Assembly (NCBI GenBank): GCA_949152475.1
Contig: OX424568.1
Span: 15,475,667 to 15,539,666, forward strand
Length of the DNA: 64,000 nt
From: Terebella lapidaria
Taxonomy: Eukaryota > Annelida > Polychaeta > Terebellida > Terebellidae
Reading direction: 5' to 3'
The stretch's first letter is position 1, and each line of letters starts with the position of its first letter. Below, one piece after another: positions 7,933 through 20,017 of the stretch. The notes beneath the pieces are model-generated. The model saw nothing but the letters and a program-made list of their open reading frames with translations. It was not told the DNA's origin and made no database searches. Made by a program: the position numbers and the translations under genes.

Positions 7933-10056
7933 GAGAGCCCATAGGGCACACACTTGCCGGAACCAAAATATATGTCATATGCCAATGACATGACATATGG
8001 ATTTGAACAAATTGACTAAAATTTCTTCCCTACTTACTACGTTTACTTACTTACTTTACTTCATTTTACTTTAGTTTACTTCACAAACTACTCTTACTAT
8101 CAATGTTACCTCATTGAACGTCACAGCACCAAAAATAAGACATCAATGGACTCAGGAGACCAAGAACTTTCTAACGGTATACTACTCGATATGATGAGCT
8201 GAACTTCGTACTTGACCTCGATATTGAGCTCATCACAAAGTCTCAAAAACAATGTCAAATGTCATATTCAAGTCAAATAAGAAAGGCTTCTCAATATGCT
8301 GCAATATGGTCATAGTTTGAACTCTCTACGGCGATTAGTTTCGAAGTTACTACCATTTATGTGATTTTCAAGTGATTATGACGTCATTTGTGATCATTTC
8401 TATGCTGCAAACTTACTGTGAATGGATTTTTCTTTAATATGCATGTTAAAATCGTGTTTATATATGTTATATTATCACCAGACAAGATTATAATATCTTC
8501 AGATAATAAGTTTCCTTTGAAATTTTATCGATTTGTTGCCACAAAAACGTCAATTACGTCAAAATAGATATATCAATTGAGCTAAAAATTGACAGAGCAT
8601 CACAGGCCGAATCCACATCGTCTGCAGGTGTTAGATCTGCAGTAAATGTTATAAGTTTACACACCTGACACTTAAAAGACCTGAATGTCAGTCTGGAATC
8701 ACGTTTGACGTCATTATGACGTCTATAGACGTCCGATTCCAAAAATGACAACAAATTTGAAAAGTACTTTCGAAGACCTTTCAAATGAGCTACTACTCGA
8801 TATATTCACAAAAGGTCAAGGTCAAGGTCATTTTTGAGGTCAACTTTGACCTCAGGCGTCATAGTCAATGGTCACATTGAAGGTCACCTAAGAAAGGCCT
8901 TTTGATATGCTACAATATGATCCTAGTCTGAACTCTCTACGACGATTAGTTCCGAAGTTATTGTCAATTATGTGATTTTGACCTTTTCTTTGACCTTGAC
9001 CTTTACCTTTGACCTTGGGTCATGAAGATTGTGCATTGCCTGAGCATGGAAATATATATTATACTTGGATATTTTAGTCACAATCGAACAAGAATTGTGG
9101 ACACTATGGCCTTTTGAAATTTCAAAAAATTGACGTTGATGACGTCATTGTGACGTCAATAAACGTCAAATCTGAATATTAATGAGATAGTGTGTGTCAG
9201 GGTATAAAGACCTTCCATTTGATATACTAATTGATAGGTTTCAGTTAGTTTGGAAATTTGACCTTGAGGTTTTCCTCATGTGACCTCATTTTCCCGACCA
9301 GGTTCAAGGTCAATCATGAAATTGACATATACGTCTGATTGCCATACCTCTTCTGAATGATATGGTTCAAATTTCATGAACCTACGACGATTCCAACAGA
9401 TGTTATTACCGGAAACGCGTTTTTCTGGGATTTCGATGACCTTGACCTTGACCTTTGACCTTTGTACTTCAAGTCGTAGAGGTCAATGATGTCAATATGC
9501 ATATCAAGTTTCAATGGATTCCATACACTATTAACGATATTATGGCCTTTTGAAATTTCGGAAATTTTACGTTTATGACGTCATTGTGACGTCAGTTTAC
9601 GTCGCAGCGCCAAAAATAAGATATCACTGGAATCAGGGGCCCAAGACCTTTCCAACGATATACTACTCGATATGGTGCGCTGAACTTCGTACTTGACCTT
9701 GACTTCGACCTCAGGCGAACTTCTCAAGGTCAAGGTTAAAGTTCAAGGTCAAGGTCACGGAAGATAGAACTCGAGTATATCTACAATATGCACTTAATTT
9801 GAAGTCTCTACGACGATTAGAACCGGAGTTATGGCCACTTATGTGTTTTCGACGTTTTGCATGACCTTGACCTTGACCTTTGACCTAGAATCACCAAAAT
9901 CAAACCCGACCTGCCCATTATCCTAGAGAATACGCACACCAAGTTTGGAAGAAATCGGGTCAGAAATGTGGACGCTAGAGTGCGAACAAACAAACAAACA
10001 AACAAATCCACAAACAGACCAACATACTTGCCGAAATCGAAGATTCCGGCAAGTAA
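7933..10056 (+). mobile_element. A4: complete A-type module, apparently identical to A3
   Basis: It lies 3,033 bp downstream of A3 at matching positions throughout. In the stretches I compared, including every landmark motif, I saw no difference from A3. It ends in a hairpin at 10027-10053 and TAA. It is followed by a second copy of its last 54 bp and then by the B hairpin. Its identity with A3, against the divergence of A2, points to a recent tandem duplication of the A-B' segment and not to two insertions. Confidence 0.65.
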
Positions 10057-10110
10057 CAAATCCACAAACAGACCAACATACTTGCCGAAATCGAAGATTC
10101 CGGCAAGTAA
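10003..10110 (+). repeat. 54-bp tandem duplication of the A terminal segment
   Basis: Two identical 54-bp units (10003-10056 and 10057-10110) each contain CAAATCCACAAACAGACC, the terminal hairpin (10027-10053 and 10081-10107) and TAA. The extra unit may be a local duplication. Alternatively it is the displaced 3' end of A2, which lacks its own hairpin at 4899. The same double end is present at 27288-27395. Confidence 0.8.
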
Positions 10111-10115
10111 CAAAC

Positions 10116-12206
10116 GGAACTGACCAACATAGTTGTCGAATTTTCAATTCGTCAACTAATAAAGCTTCGCAAGTAGAAGAGACCCTGCGTATATCCGTTT
10201 CATGTACAGGATCTTTGGTTTTTAGATGAATGGTGCTCCCTACGCATTTTCGTAAATGTCGATAGTGCTGATATAAAAGAGCCCCTGGCTCGCCAGAGAT
10301 TGTATTTAAACAAGAGTTTTAGGCTTTGTTATATCACTTGTGCATTACTGAGTTAGAAAACCACAGAAATGTTGCTTTAGATCAGTATTCAGATGCATAC
10401 AAGGTATATTGTATTACTACGCGACCGAGTGTTGACATTAGAGACGGTACATGTGCACAGGGGGTAATCGTTTCCACATCTTATTGAGTTGTAAACGGGC
10501 TGACGAACAGATTTACCCCAGGTCTCTTTAAGTCTTGATATCTCAGCGAGTTTTCAAGTTATTTTGAACATGAAAAATGCACCTTAAACTAGAAATAACA
10601 CCGCATTTTTCCACAAAACAGCTTCAAAATTCAATGTTCAATGATTTTTTGAAAATTGGATCCAGAGGAAAAATAAATGTATCCATAAAACCCGGAATCC
10701 GGATCCGATCCGGATGAAATTTTGTCAGTTTATGGACCATGATAGTCCGCCACTTTGTAGGAAAAATCAAGCTGAAATATGCACAATAGACCGAAATATA
10801 ATATAAAATATAAGTTAAATGGAGTTTTCAATGTTAAATTCAAATAGCTGTCAAATCCGTAATCCGGGTCCGATCCGGGTCAAAATTATAATGTGTGTAT
10901 AGGATGTCATTCTACACATGTGACTAAAATTTCAAGAGAATTCATTGAAAATTGAACGAGTTATGAATTTTTGAAAAATCGCCCCATGTTAAAGATAGGG
11001 ATTTTTCGAGTTTTCAAGAATTTTTGATGACGTCATCAATAAACCGATTTTCTTCAAAAACTTTCGGTGTCCTTCCTGGGTGAATACCTACCTATCAGAA
11101 AAATTTGGTGATGCTCGCACTAAAACTGTGGCCTGTAACGTGCAAACAGACAGACAGACAGACAGACAAACAAACAAACGGAACTGACCAACATAGTTGT
11201 CGAATTTTCAATTCGTCAACTAATAAAGCTTCGCAAGTAGAAGAGACCCTGCGTATATCCGTTTCATGTACAGGATCTTTGGTTTTTAGATGAATGGTGC
11301 TCCCTACGCATTTTCGTAAATGTCGATAGTGCTGATATAAAAGAGCCCCTGGCTCGCCAGAGATTGTATTTAAACAAGAGTTTTAGGCTTTGTTATATCA
11401 CTTGTGCATTACTGAGTTAGAAAACCACAGAAATGTTGCTTTAGATCAGTATTCAGATGCATACAAGGTATATTGTATTACTACGCGACCGAGTGTTGAC
11501 ATTAGAGACGGTACATGTGCACAGGGGGTAATCGTTTCCACATCTTATTGAGTTGTAAACGGGCTGACGAACAGATTTACCCCAGGTCTCTTTAAGTCTT
11601 GATATCTCAGCGAGTTTTCAAGTTATTTTGAACATGAAAAATGCACCTTAAACTAGAAATAACACCGCATTTTTCCACAAAACAGCTTCAAAATTCAATG
11701 TTCAATGATTTTTTGAAAATTGGATCCAGAGGAAAAATAAATGTATCCATAAAACCCGGAATCCGGATCCGATCCGGATGAAATTTTGTCAGTTTATGGA
11801 CCATGATAGTCCGCCACTTTGTAGGAAAAATCAAGCTGAAATATGCACAATAGACCGAAATATAATATAAAATATAAGTTAAATGGAGTTTTCAATGTTA
11901 AATTCAAATAGCTGTCAAATCCGTAATCCGGGTCCGATCCGGGTCAAAATTATAATGTGTGTATAGGATGTCATTCTACACATGTGACTAAAATTTCAAG
12001 AGAATTCATTGAAAATTGAACGAGTTATGAATTTTTGAAAAATCGCCCCATGTTAAAGATAGGGATTTTTCGAGTTTTCAAGAATTTTTGATGACGTCAT
12101 CAATAAACCGATTTTCTTCAAAAACTTTCGGTGTCCTTCCTGGGTGAATACCTACCTATCAGAAAAATTTGGTGATGCTCGCACTAAAACTGTGGCCTGT
12201 AACGTG

Positions 12207-12264
<58 letters not shown>

Positions 12265-13298
12265 AACAAACGGAACTGACCAACATAGTTGTCGAATTTT
12301 CAATTCGTCAACTAATAAAGCTTCGCAAGTAGAAGAGACCCTGCGTATATCCGTTTCATGTACAGGATCTTTGGTTTTTAGATGAATGGTGCTCCCTACG
12401 CATTTTCGTAAATGTCGATAGTGCTGATATAAAAGAGCCCCTGGCTCGCCAGAGATTGTATTTAAACAAGAGTTTTAGGCTTTGTTATATCACTTGTGCA
12501 TTACTGAGTTAGAAAACCACAGAAATGTTGCTTTAGATCAGTATTCAGATGCATACAAGGTATATTGTATTACTACGCGACCGAGTGTTGACATTAGAGA
12601 CGGTACATGTGCACAGGGGGTAATCGTTTCCACATCTTATTGAGTTGTAAACGGGCTGACGAACAGATTTACCCCAGGTCTCTTTAAGTCTTGATATCTC
12701 AGCGAGTTTTCAAGTTATTTTGAACATGAAAAATGCACCTTAAACTAGAAATAACACCGCATTTTTCCACAAAACAGCTTCAAAATTCAATGTTCAATGA
12801 TTTTTTGAAAATTGGATCCAGAGGAAAAATAAATGTATCCATAAAACCCGGAATCCGGATCCGATCCGGATGAAATTTTGTCAGTTTATGGACCATGATA
12901 GTCCGCCACTTTGTAGGAAAAATCAAGCTGAAATATGCACAATAGACCGAAATATAATATAAAATATAAGTTAAATGGAGTTTTCAATGTTAAATTCAAA
13001 TAGCTGTCAAATCCGTAATCCGGGTCCGATCCGGGTCAAAATTATAATGTGTGTATAGGATGTCATTCTACACATGTGACTAAAATTTCAAGAGAATTCA
13101 TTGAAAATTGAACGAGTTATGAATTTTTGAAAAATCGCCCCATGTTAAAGATAGGGATTTTTCGAGTTTTCAAGAATTTTTGATGACGTCATCAATAAAC
13201 CGATTTTCTTCAAAAACTTTCGGTGTCCTTCCTGGGTGAATACCTACCTATCAGAAAAATTTGGTGATGCTCGCACTAAAACTGTGGCCTGTAACGTG

Positions 13299-13352
<54 letters not shown>

Positions 13353-14386
13353 AACAAACGGAACTGACCAACATAGTTGTCGAATTTTCAATTCGTCAAC
13401 TAATAAAGCTTCGCAAGTAGAAGAGACCCTGCGTATATCCGTTTCATGTACAGGATCTTTGGTTTTTAGATGAATGGTGCTCCCTACGCATTTTCGTAAA
13501 TGTCGATAGTGCTGATATAAAAGAGCCCCTGGCTCGCCAGAGATTGTATTTAAACAAGAGTTTTAGGCTTTGTTATATCACTTGTGCATTACTGAGTTAG
13601 AAAACCACAGAAATGTTGCTTTAGATCAGTATTCAGATGCATACAAGGTATATTGTATTACTACGCGACCGAGTGTTGACATTAGAGACGGTACATGTGC
13701 ACAGGGGGTAATCGTTTCCACATCTTATTGAGTTGTAAACGGGCTGACGAACAGATTTACCCCAGGTCTCTTTAAGTCTTGATATCTCAGCGAGTTTTCA
13801 AGTTATTTTGAACATGAAAAATGCACCTTAAACTAGAAATAACACCGCATTTTTCCACAAAACAGCTTCAAAATTCAATGTTCAATGATTTTTTGAAAAT
13901 TGGATCCAGAGGAAAAATAAATGTATCCATAAAACCCGGAATCCGGATCCGATCCGGATGAAATTTTGTCAGTTTATGGACCATGATAGTCCGCCACTTT
14001 GTAGGAAAAATCAAGCTGAAATATGCACAATAGACCGAAATATAATATAAAATATAAGTTAAATGGAGTTTTCAATGTTAAATTCAAATAGCTGTCAAAT
14101 CCGTAATCCGGGTCCGATCCGGGTCAAAATTATAATGTGTGTATAGGATGTCATTCTACACATGTGACTAAAATTTCAAGAGAATTCATTGAAAATTGAA
14201 CGAGTTATGAATTTTTGAAAAATCGCCCCATGTTAAAGATAGGGATTTTTCGAGTTTTCAAGAATTTTTGATGACGTCATCAATAAACCGATTTTCTTCA
14301 AAAACTTTCGGTGTCCTTCCTGGGTGAATACCTACCTATCAGAAAAATTTGGTGATGCTCGCACTAAAACTGTGGCCTGTAACGTG

Positions 14387-14432
<46 letters not shown>

Positions 14433-15466
14433 AACAAACGGAACTGACCAACATAGTTGTCGAATTTTCAATTCGTCAACTAATAAAGCTTCGCAAGTAG
14501 AAGAGACCCTGCGTATATCCGTTTCATGTACAGGATCTTTGGTTTTTAGATGAATGGTGCTCCCTACGCATTTTCGTAAATGTCGATAGTGCTGATATAA
14601 AAGAGCCCCTGGCTCGCCAGAGATTGTATTTAAACAAGAGTTTTAGGCTTTGTTATATCACTTGTGCATTACTGAGTTAGAAAACCACAGAAATGTTGCT
14701 TTAGATCAGTATTCAGATGCATACAAGGTATATTGTATTACTACGCGACCGAGTGTTGACATTAGAGACGGTACATGTGCACAGGGGGTAATCGTTTCCA
14801 CATCTTATTGAGTTGTAAACGGGCTGACGAACAGATTTACCCCAGGTCTCTTTAAGTCTTGATATCTCAGCGAGTTTTCAAGTTATTTTGAACATGAAAA
14901 ATGCACCTTAAACTAGAAATAACACCGCATTTTTCCACAAAACAGCTTCAAAATTCAATGTTCAATGATTTTTTGAAAATTGGATCCAGAGGAAAAATAA
15001 ATGTATCCATAAAACCCGGAATCCGGATCCGATCCGGATGAAATTTTGTCAGTTTATGGACCATGATAGTCCGCCACTTTGTAGGAAAAATCAAGCTGAA
15101 ATATGCACAATAGACCGAAATATAATATAAAATATAAGTTAAATGGAGTTTTCAATGTTAAATTCAAATAGCTGTCAAATCCGTAATCCGGGTCCGATCC
15201 GGGTCAAAATTATAATGTGTGTATAGGATGTCATTCTACACATGTGACTAAAATTTCAAGAGAATTCATTGAAAATTGAACGAGTTATGAATTTTTGAAA
15301 AATCGCCCCATGTTAAAGATAGGGATTTTTCGAGTTTTCAAGAATTTTTGATGACGTCATCAATAAACCGATTTTCTTCAAAAACTTTCGGTGTCCTTCC
15401 TGGGTGAATACCTACCTATCAGAAAAATTTGGTGATGCTCGCACTAAAACTGTGGCCTGTAACGTG

Positions 15467-15512
<46 letters not shown>

Positions 15513-15515
15513 AAC
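10116..15515 (+). repeat. B array I: five tandem B units
   Basis: Units start at 10116, 11180, 12272, 13360 and 14440, with lengths 1064, 1092, 1088, 1080 and 1076 bp. The bodies appear identical to the reference B unit; the length differences come from CAGA copy number. The last unit has 9 CAGA and 2 CAAA, with A5 starting inside the CAAA tract at 15516. No genes, and nothing else is seen in this stretch. Confidence 0.9.
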
Positions 15516-16054
15516 GAGGGGCCATAGGCCCGGCAGTTGACGAATTAGGAAGGTTACCGGACAATATATGTTTTAGATATATGTTTTAGTGAGATATTAG
15601 CCATTTTGTGCTCTGACCTCAATTTTCAAATCATGAGAAGATATAACATATATCATTTCCTATACATGTATGTTGAAAGCTGTAAAGTCGATAAAAAGCG
15701 ATATATTAGCCACATTGTGCTCTGACCTTGAAAATGAGGTCGAAGGTCAAATGTCAAGGTCACAGAAGATAGAACTCGAGTTAATCTACAATATGAACTT
15801 GGTTTGAAGTCTCTAGGGCGATTAGAACCGAAGTTATGGCCATTTATGTGTTTTCGACACTTTATGTGACCTTGACCTTGACCTTGACCTTTGACCTAGG
15901 GTCCCCAAATTTCACCCATTTGCAAGTATATACATAAGCATTTTATACGTACAATTTGGTCATGATACGTCCAAAACTGTGGCTTGTAGAGCGGTAATAT
16001 ACGAAGAACAAACTAGATTTTGATGATAACAATAGAATGCAAAGCAGTTTTTCC

Positions 16055-16068
16055 GTTGCCATGGCAAC
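16055..16068. promoter_or_regulatory. Perfect X-box-like palindrome in A5
   Basis: GTTGCCATGGCAAC is a perfect 14-bp palindrome equal to the consensus X-box bound by RFX-family factors. Decayed relatives sit in other modules: GTTGCCATAGAAAC at 60733 in A6 and GTTGCCACAAAAAC at 214 in A1. Functional use is not shown. Confidence 0.35.
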
Positions 16069-17831
16069 ATTTTTCAGGCGAATTTGACTAAAATCAATGG
16101 GTGCCTGGCTTTGAGCCTAAAAAGTGTTCCCATAAAGTTTGGTGATGATCCGACCTAAACTGTGATATGTTTCAGTTAGTTTGAAAATTTGACCTTGAAG
16201 TTTTGAATGTGTCCTCATTTTTGCGACCAAGTTCAAGGTCAATCATAAAATTGACATGTACATATGATTACCATGCCTCTTCTGAATGATATGGTTCAAA
16301 TTTTATGAGACTACAACAATTCAAGCAGATGTTATAACCGAAAAGGTGTTTTTCTAGGATTTCGATGACCTTGACCTTGACCTTTTACCTTTGTATTTCA
16401 ATTCGTAGAGGTCAATGCTATTAATATGCATGTCAAGTTTCAAGATATTCCATACAGTATTGACGCTGGTATGGCCTTTTGAAATTTCGGTAATTTGACG
16501 TTTATGACGTCATTGTGACGTGAGTGTACGTCGCAGCGCCAAAAATAAGGTATCACTGCAATCAGGGGCCCAAGACCTTTCCAACGATATACTACTCGAT
16601 ATGATTCGCTGACCTTCGTACTTGACCTTGACATTCACCTCATGGCAAACTCTCGAGGTCAAGGTCAAATGCCAAGGTCAAGGTCACAGAAGATAGAACA
16701 AGAGTTTATCTACAATATGAACTTGGTTTGAAGTCTCTAGCACAAATAGAACCGGAGTTATGGCCACTTATGTGTTTTTAACATTTTGCGTGACCTTGAC
16801 CTTGACTTTGGACCTTGAGTCACAAAAATTGTGCATTGTCTGTGCATGAATATATATATTGTATCTGTAAAATTTCATCAGAATCAAACAAAATTTGTGG
16901 ACACTATGACCGTTTGAAATTTTGAAAAATTAACGTTTATGACGTCACTGTGACGTCAATAAACGTCACAGCTCAAAACTGATGAAAAGGTATGTACCAG
17001 GGAATCAAGACCTTTCATTTGATATACTACTTGATAGGTTTCAGTTAGTTTTAAAATTTGACCTTGAAGTTCTCCTCATATGACCTTATTTTCCTGACTA
17101 AGTTCAAGGTCAATCATGAAATTGACATATAGGTTCGATTGCTATACCTCTTCTGAACGATATGGTTCAAATTTCATGAACTTACGACAATTCAAACGGA
17201 TGTTATTACCGGAAATGTGTTTTTCTGGGATTTCGATGACCTTGACCTTGACCTTTGACCTTTGCACTTAAATTCGTAGAGGTCATTGCTGTCAATATGC
17301 ATATCAAGTTTCAAGAGATTCCATGCAGTATTGACGATGTTATGGCCTTTTGAAATTTCTGGAATTTGACGTTTATGACGTCATTGTGACGTCAGTGTAC
17401 GTCGCAGCGCCGAAAATAGGGTATCACTGCGATCAGGGGGTCAAGACCTTTCCAATGATATATTACTCGATATGCTGCGCTGATCTTCGTACTTGACCTT
17501 GACTTCGACCTGGGGCAAACTTCTCAAGGTCAAGGTCAAATGTCAAGGTCAAGGTCACAGACGATAGAACTCGAGTGTATCTACAATATGCACTTGGTTA
17601 GAAGTCTCTAGAATGATTAGAACCGGAGTTATGACCACTTATGTGTTTTCAACGTTTTGTGTGACCTTGACCTTGACCTTTGACTTAGGGTCACCAAAAT
17701 TCACCGGTTTCCAGGTATATACCTAGGCATTGTATCCATACGATTTGGTGATGATCCGGCCAAAACTGTGGCCTGTAACGTGCAAACAGACAAACAAACA
17801 GACAAACAGACAAACCGAACTGACCAACATA

Positions 17832-17856
17832 GTTGACGAATTTTTAATTCGTCAAC
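17832..17856 (+). repeat. A5 terminal hairpin (perfect)
   Basis: The arms GTTGACGAATT and AATTCGTCAAC pair over 11 bp with no mismatch around the loop TTT. GACCAACATA precedes it and TAA follows. Then come CAAACGG and the B hairpin, which differs from this one at one arm position and one loop base. Confidence 0.85.
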
Positions 17857-17864
17857 TAACAAAC

Positions 17865-18891
17865 GGAACTGACCAACATAGTTGTCGAATTTTCAATTCG
17901 TCAACTAATAAAGCTTCGCAAGTAGAAGAGACCCTGCGTATATCCGTTTCATGTACAGGATCTTTGGTTTTTAGATGAATGGTGCTCCCTACGCATTTTC
18001 GTAAATGTCGATAGTGCTGATATAAAAGAGCCCCTGGCTCGCCAGAGATTGTATTTAAACAAGAGTTTTAGGCTTTGTTATATCACTTGTGCATTACTGA
18101 GTTAGAAAACCACAGAAATGTTGCTTTAGATCAGTATTCAGATGCATACAAGGTATATTGTATTACTACGCGACCGAGTGTTGACATTAGAGACGGTACA
18201 TGTGCACAGGGGGTAATCGTTTCCACATCTTATTGAGTTGTAAACGGGCTGACGAACAGATTTACCCCAGGTCTCTTTAAGTCTTGATATCTCAGCGAGT
18301 TTTCAAGTTATTTTGAACATGAAAAATGCACCTTAAACTAGAAATAACACCGCATTTTTCCACAAAACAGCTTCAAAATTCAATGTTCAATGATTTTTTG
18401 AAAATTGGATCCAGAGGAAAAATAAATGTATCCATAAAACCCGGAATCCGGATCCGATCCGGATGAAATTTTGTCAGTTTATGGACCATGATAGTCCGCC
18501 ACTTTGTAGGAAAAATCAAGCTGAAATATGCACAATAGACCGAAATATAATATAAAATATAAGTTAAATGGAGTTTTCAATGTTAAATTCAAATAGCTGT
18601 CAAATCCGTAATCCGGGTCCGATCCGGGTCAAAATTATAATGTGTGTATAGGATGTCATTCTACACATGTGACTAAAATTTCAAGAGAATTCATTGAAAA
18701 TTGAACGAGTTATGAATTTTTGAAAAATCGCCCCATGTTAAAGATAGGGATTTTTCGAGTTTTCAAGAATTTTTGATGACGTCATCAATAAACCGATTTT
18801 CTTCAAAAACTTTCGGTGTCCTTCCTGGGTGAATACCTACCTATCAGAAAAATTTGGTGATGCTCGCACTAAAACTGTGGCCTGTAACGTG

Positions 18892-18937
<46 letters not shown>

Positions 18938-19971
18938 AACAAACGGAACTGACCAACATAGTTGTCGAATTTTCAATTCGTCAACTAATAAAGCTTCGCA
19001 AGTAGAAGAGACCCTGCGTATATCCGTTTCATGTACAGGATCTTTGGTTTTTAGATGAATGGTGCTCCCTACGCATTTTCGTAAATGTCGATAGTGCTGA
19101 TATAAAAGAGCCCCTGGCTCGCCAGAGATTGTATTTAAACAAGAGTTTTAGGCTTTGTTATATCACTTGTGCATTACTGAGTTAGAAAACCACAGAAATG
19201 TTGCTTTAGATCAGTATTCAGATGCATACAAGGTATATTGTATTACTACGCGACCGAGTGTTGACATTAGAGACGGTACATGTGCACAGGGGGTAATCGT
19301 TTCCACATCTTATTGAGTTGTAAACGGGCTGACGAACAGATTTACCCCAGGTCTCTTTAAGTCTTGATATCTCAGCGAGTTTTCAAGTTATTTTGAACAT
19401 GAAAAATGCACCTTAAACTAGAAATAACACCGCATTTTTCCACAAAACAGCTTCAAAATTCAATGTTCAATGATTTTTTGAAAATTGGATCCAGAGGAAA
19501 AATAAATGTATCCATAAAACCCGGAATCCGGATCCGATCCGGATGAAATTTTGTCAGTTTATGGACCATGATAGTCCGCCACTTTGTAGGAAAAATCAAG
19601 CTGAAATATGCACAATAGACCGAAATATAATATAAAATATAAGTTAAATGGAGTTTTCAATGTTAAATTCAAATAGCTGTCAAATCCGTAATCCGGGTCC
19701 GATCCGGGTCAAAATTATAATGTGTGTATAGGATGTCATTCTACACATGTGACTAAAATTTCAAGAGAATTCATTGAAAATTGAACGAGTTATGAATTTT
19801 TGAAAAATCGCCCCATGTTAAAGATAGGGATTTTTCGAGTTTTCAAGAATTTTTGATGACGTCATCAATAAACCGATTTTCTTCAAAAACTTTCGGTGTC
19901 CTTCCTGGGTGAATACCTACCTATCAGAAAAATTTGGTGATGCTCGCACTAAAACTGTGGCCTGTAACGTG

Positions 19972-20017
<46 letters not shown>

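Larger units (their letters stand above)
4900..12210 (+). repeat. Segmental duplication, left copy
   Basis: The block A3, B', A4, double 54-bp end, a 1064-bp B unit and the next B body recurs at 22185-29495 with a constant offset of 17,285 bp. The offset breaks only at the CAGA tract of the second B unit (12 against 10 copies). The left limit is sharp, at the first base of A3. The right limit cannot be set because B units are nearly identical everywhere. Confidence 0.8.
15516..17859 (+). mobile_element. A5: divergent A-type module with B-type address
   Basis: The 5' end is GAGGGG. A perfect 5-bp stem GGGCC-ATA-GGCCC lies at 15519-15531 and the address GTTGACGAATT starts at 15536, exactly 20 bp in. 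The 3' hairpin (17832-17856) uses the same 11 bp as its left arm and is perfectly paired. The body is A-like, with CRE pairs at 16505, 16940 and 17376, but it is well diverged from A2-A4. The first 650 bp contain extra text, including a perfect GTTGCCATGGCAAC palindrome. There are also partial echoes of the 3' domain (TTTGGTSATGATMCG) near 15955 and 16138, so it looks chimeric. The last 100 bp or so resembles the B right end. No coding capacity. Confidence 0.6.

Noticed and set aside
4900-10056. A3 and A4 as long terminal repeats around a B' interior (retroelement reading)
   Set aside because: No primer-binding site, polypurine tract, TG/CA termini or gag/pol coding sequence is seen. The flanks are element junctions in a tandem, and a tandem duplication explains the layout.
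9829-10229. Small open frames on both strands, such as frames rich in Thr/Asn/Gln or in Val/Cys/Leu/Phe
   Set aside because: They read through CAAA/CAGA tracts and terminal hairpins, are under 100 codons, recur only because the DNA unit recurs, and change length with the microsatellite. Nothing resembles a known domain.
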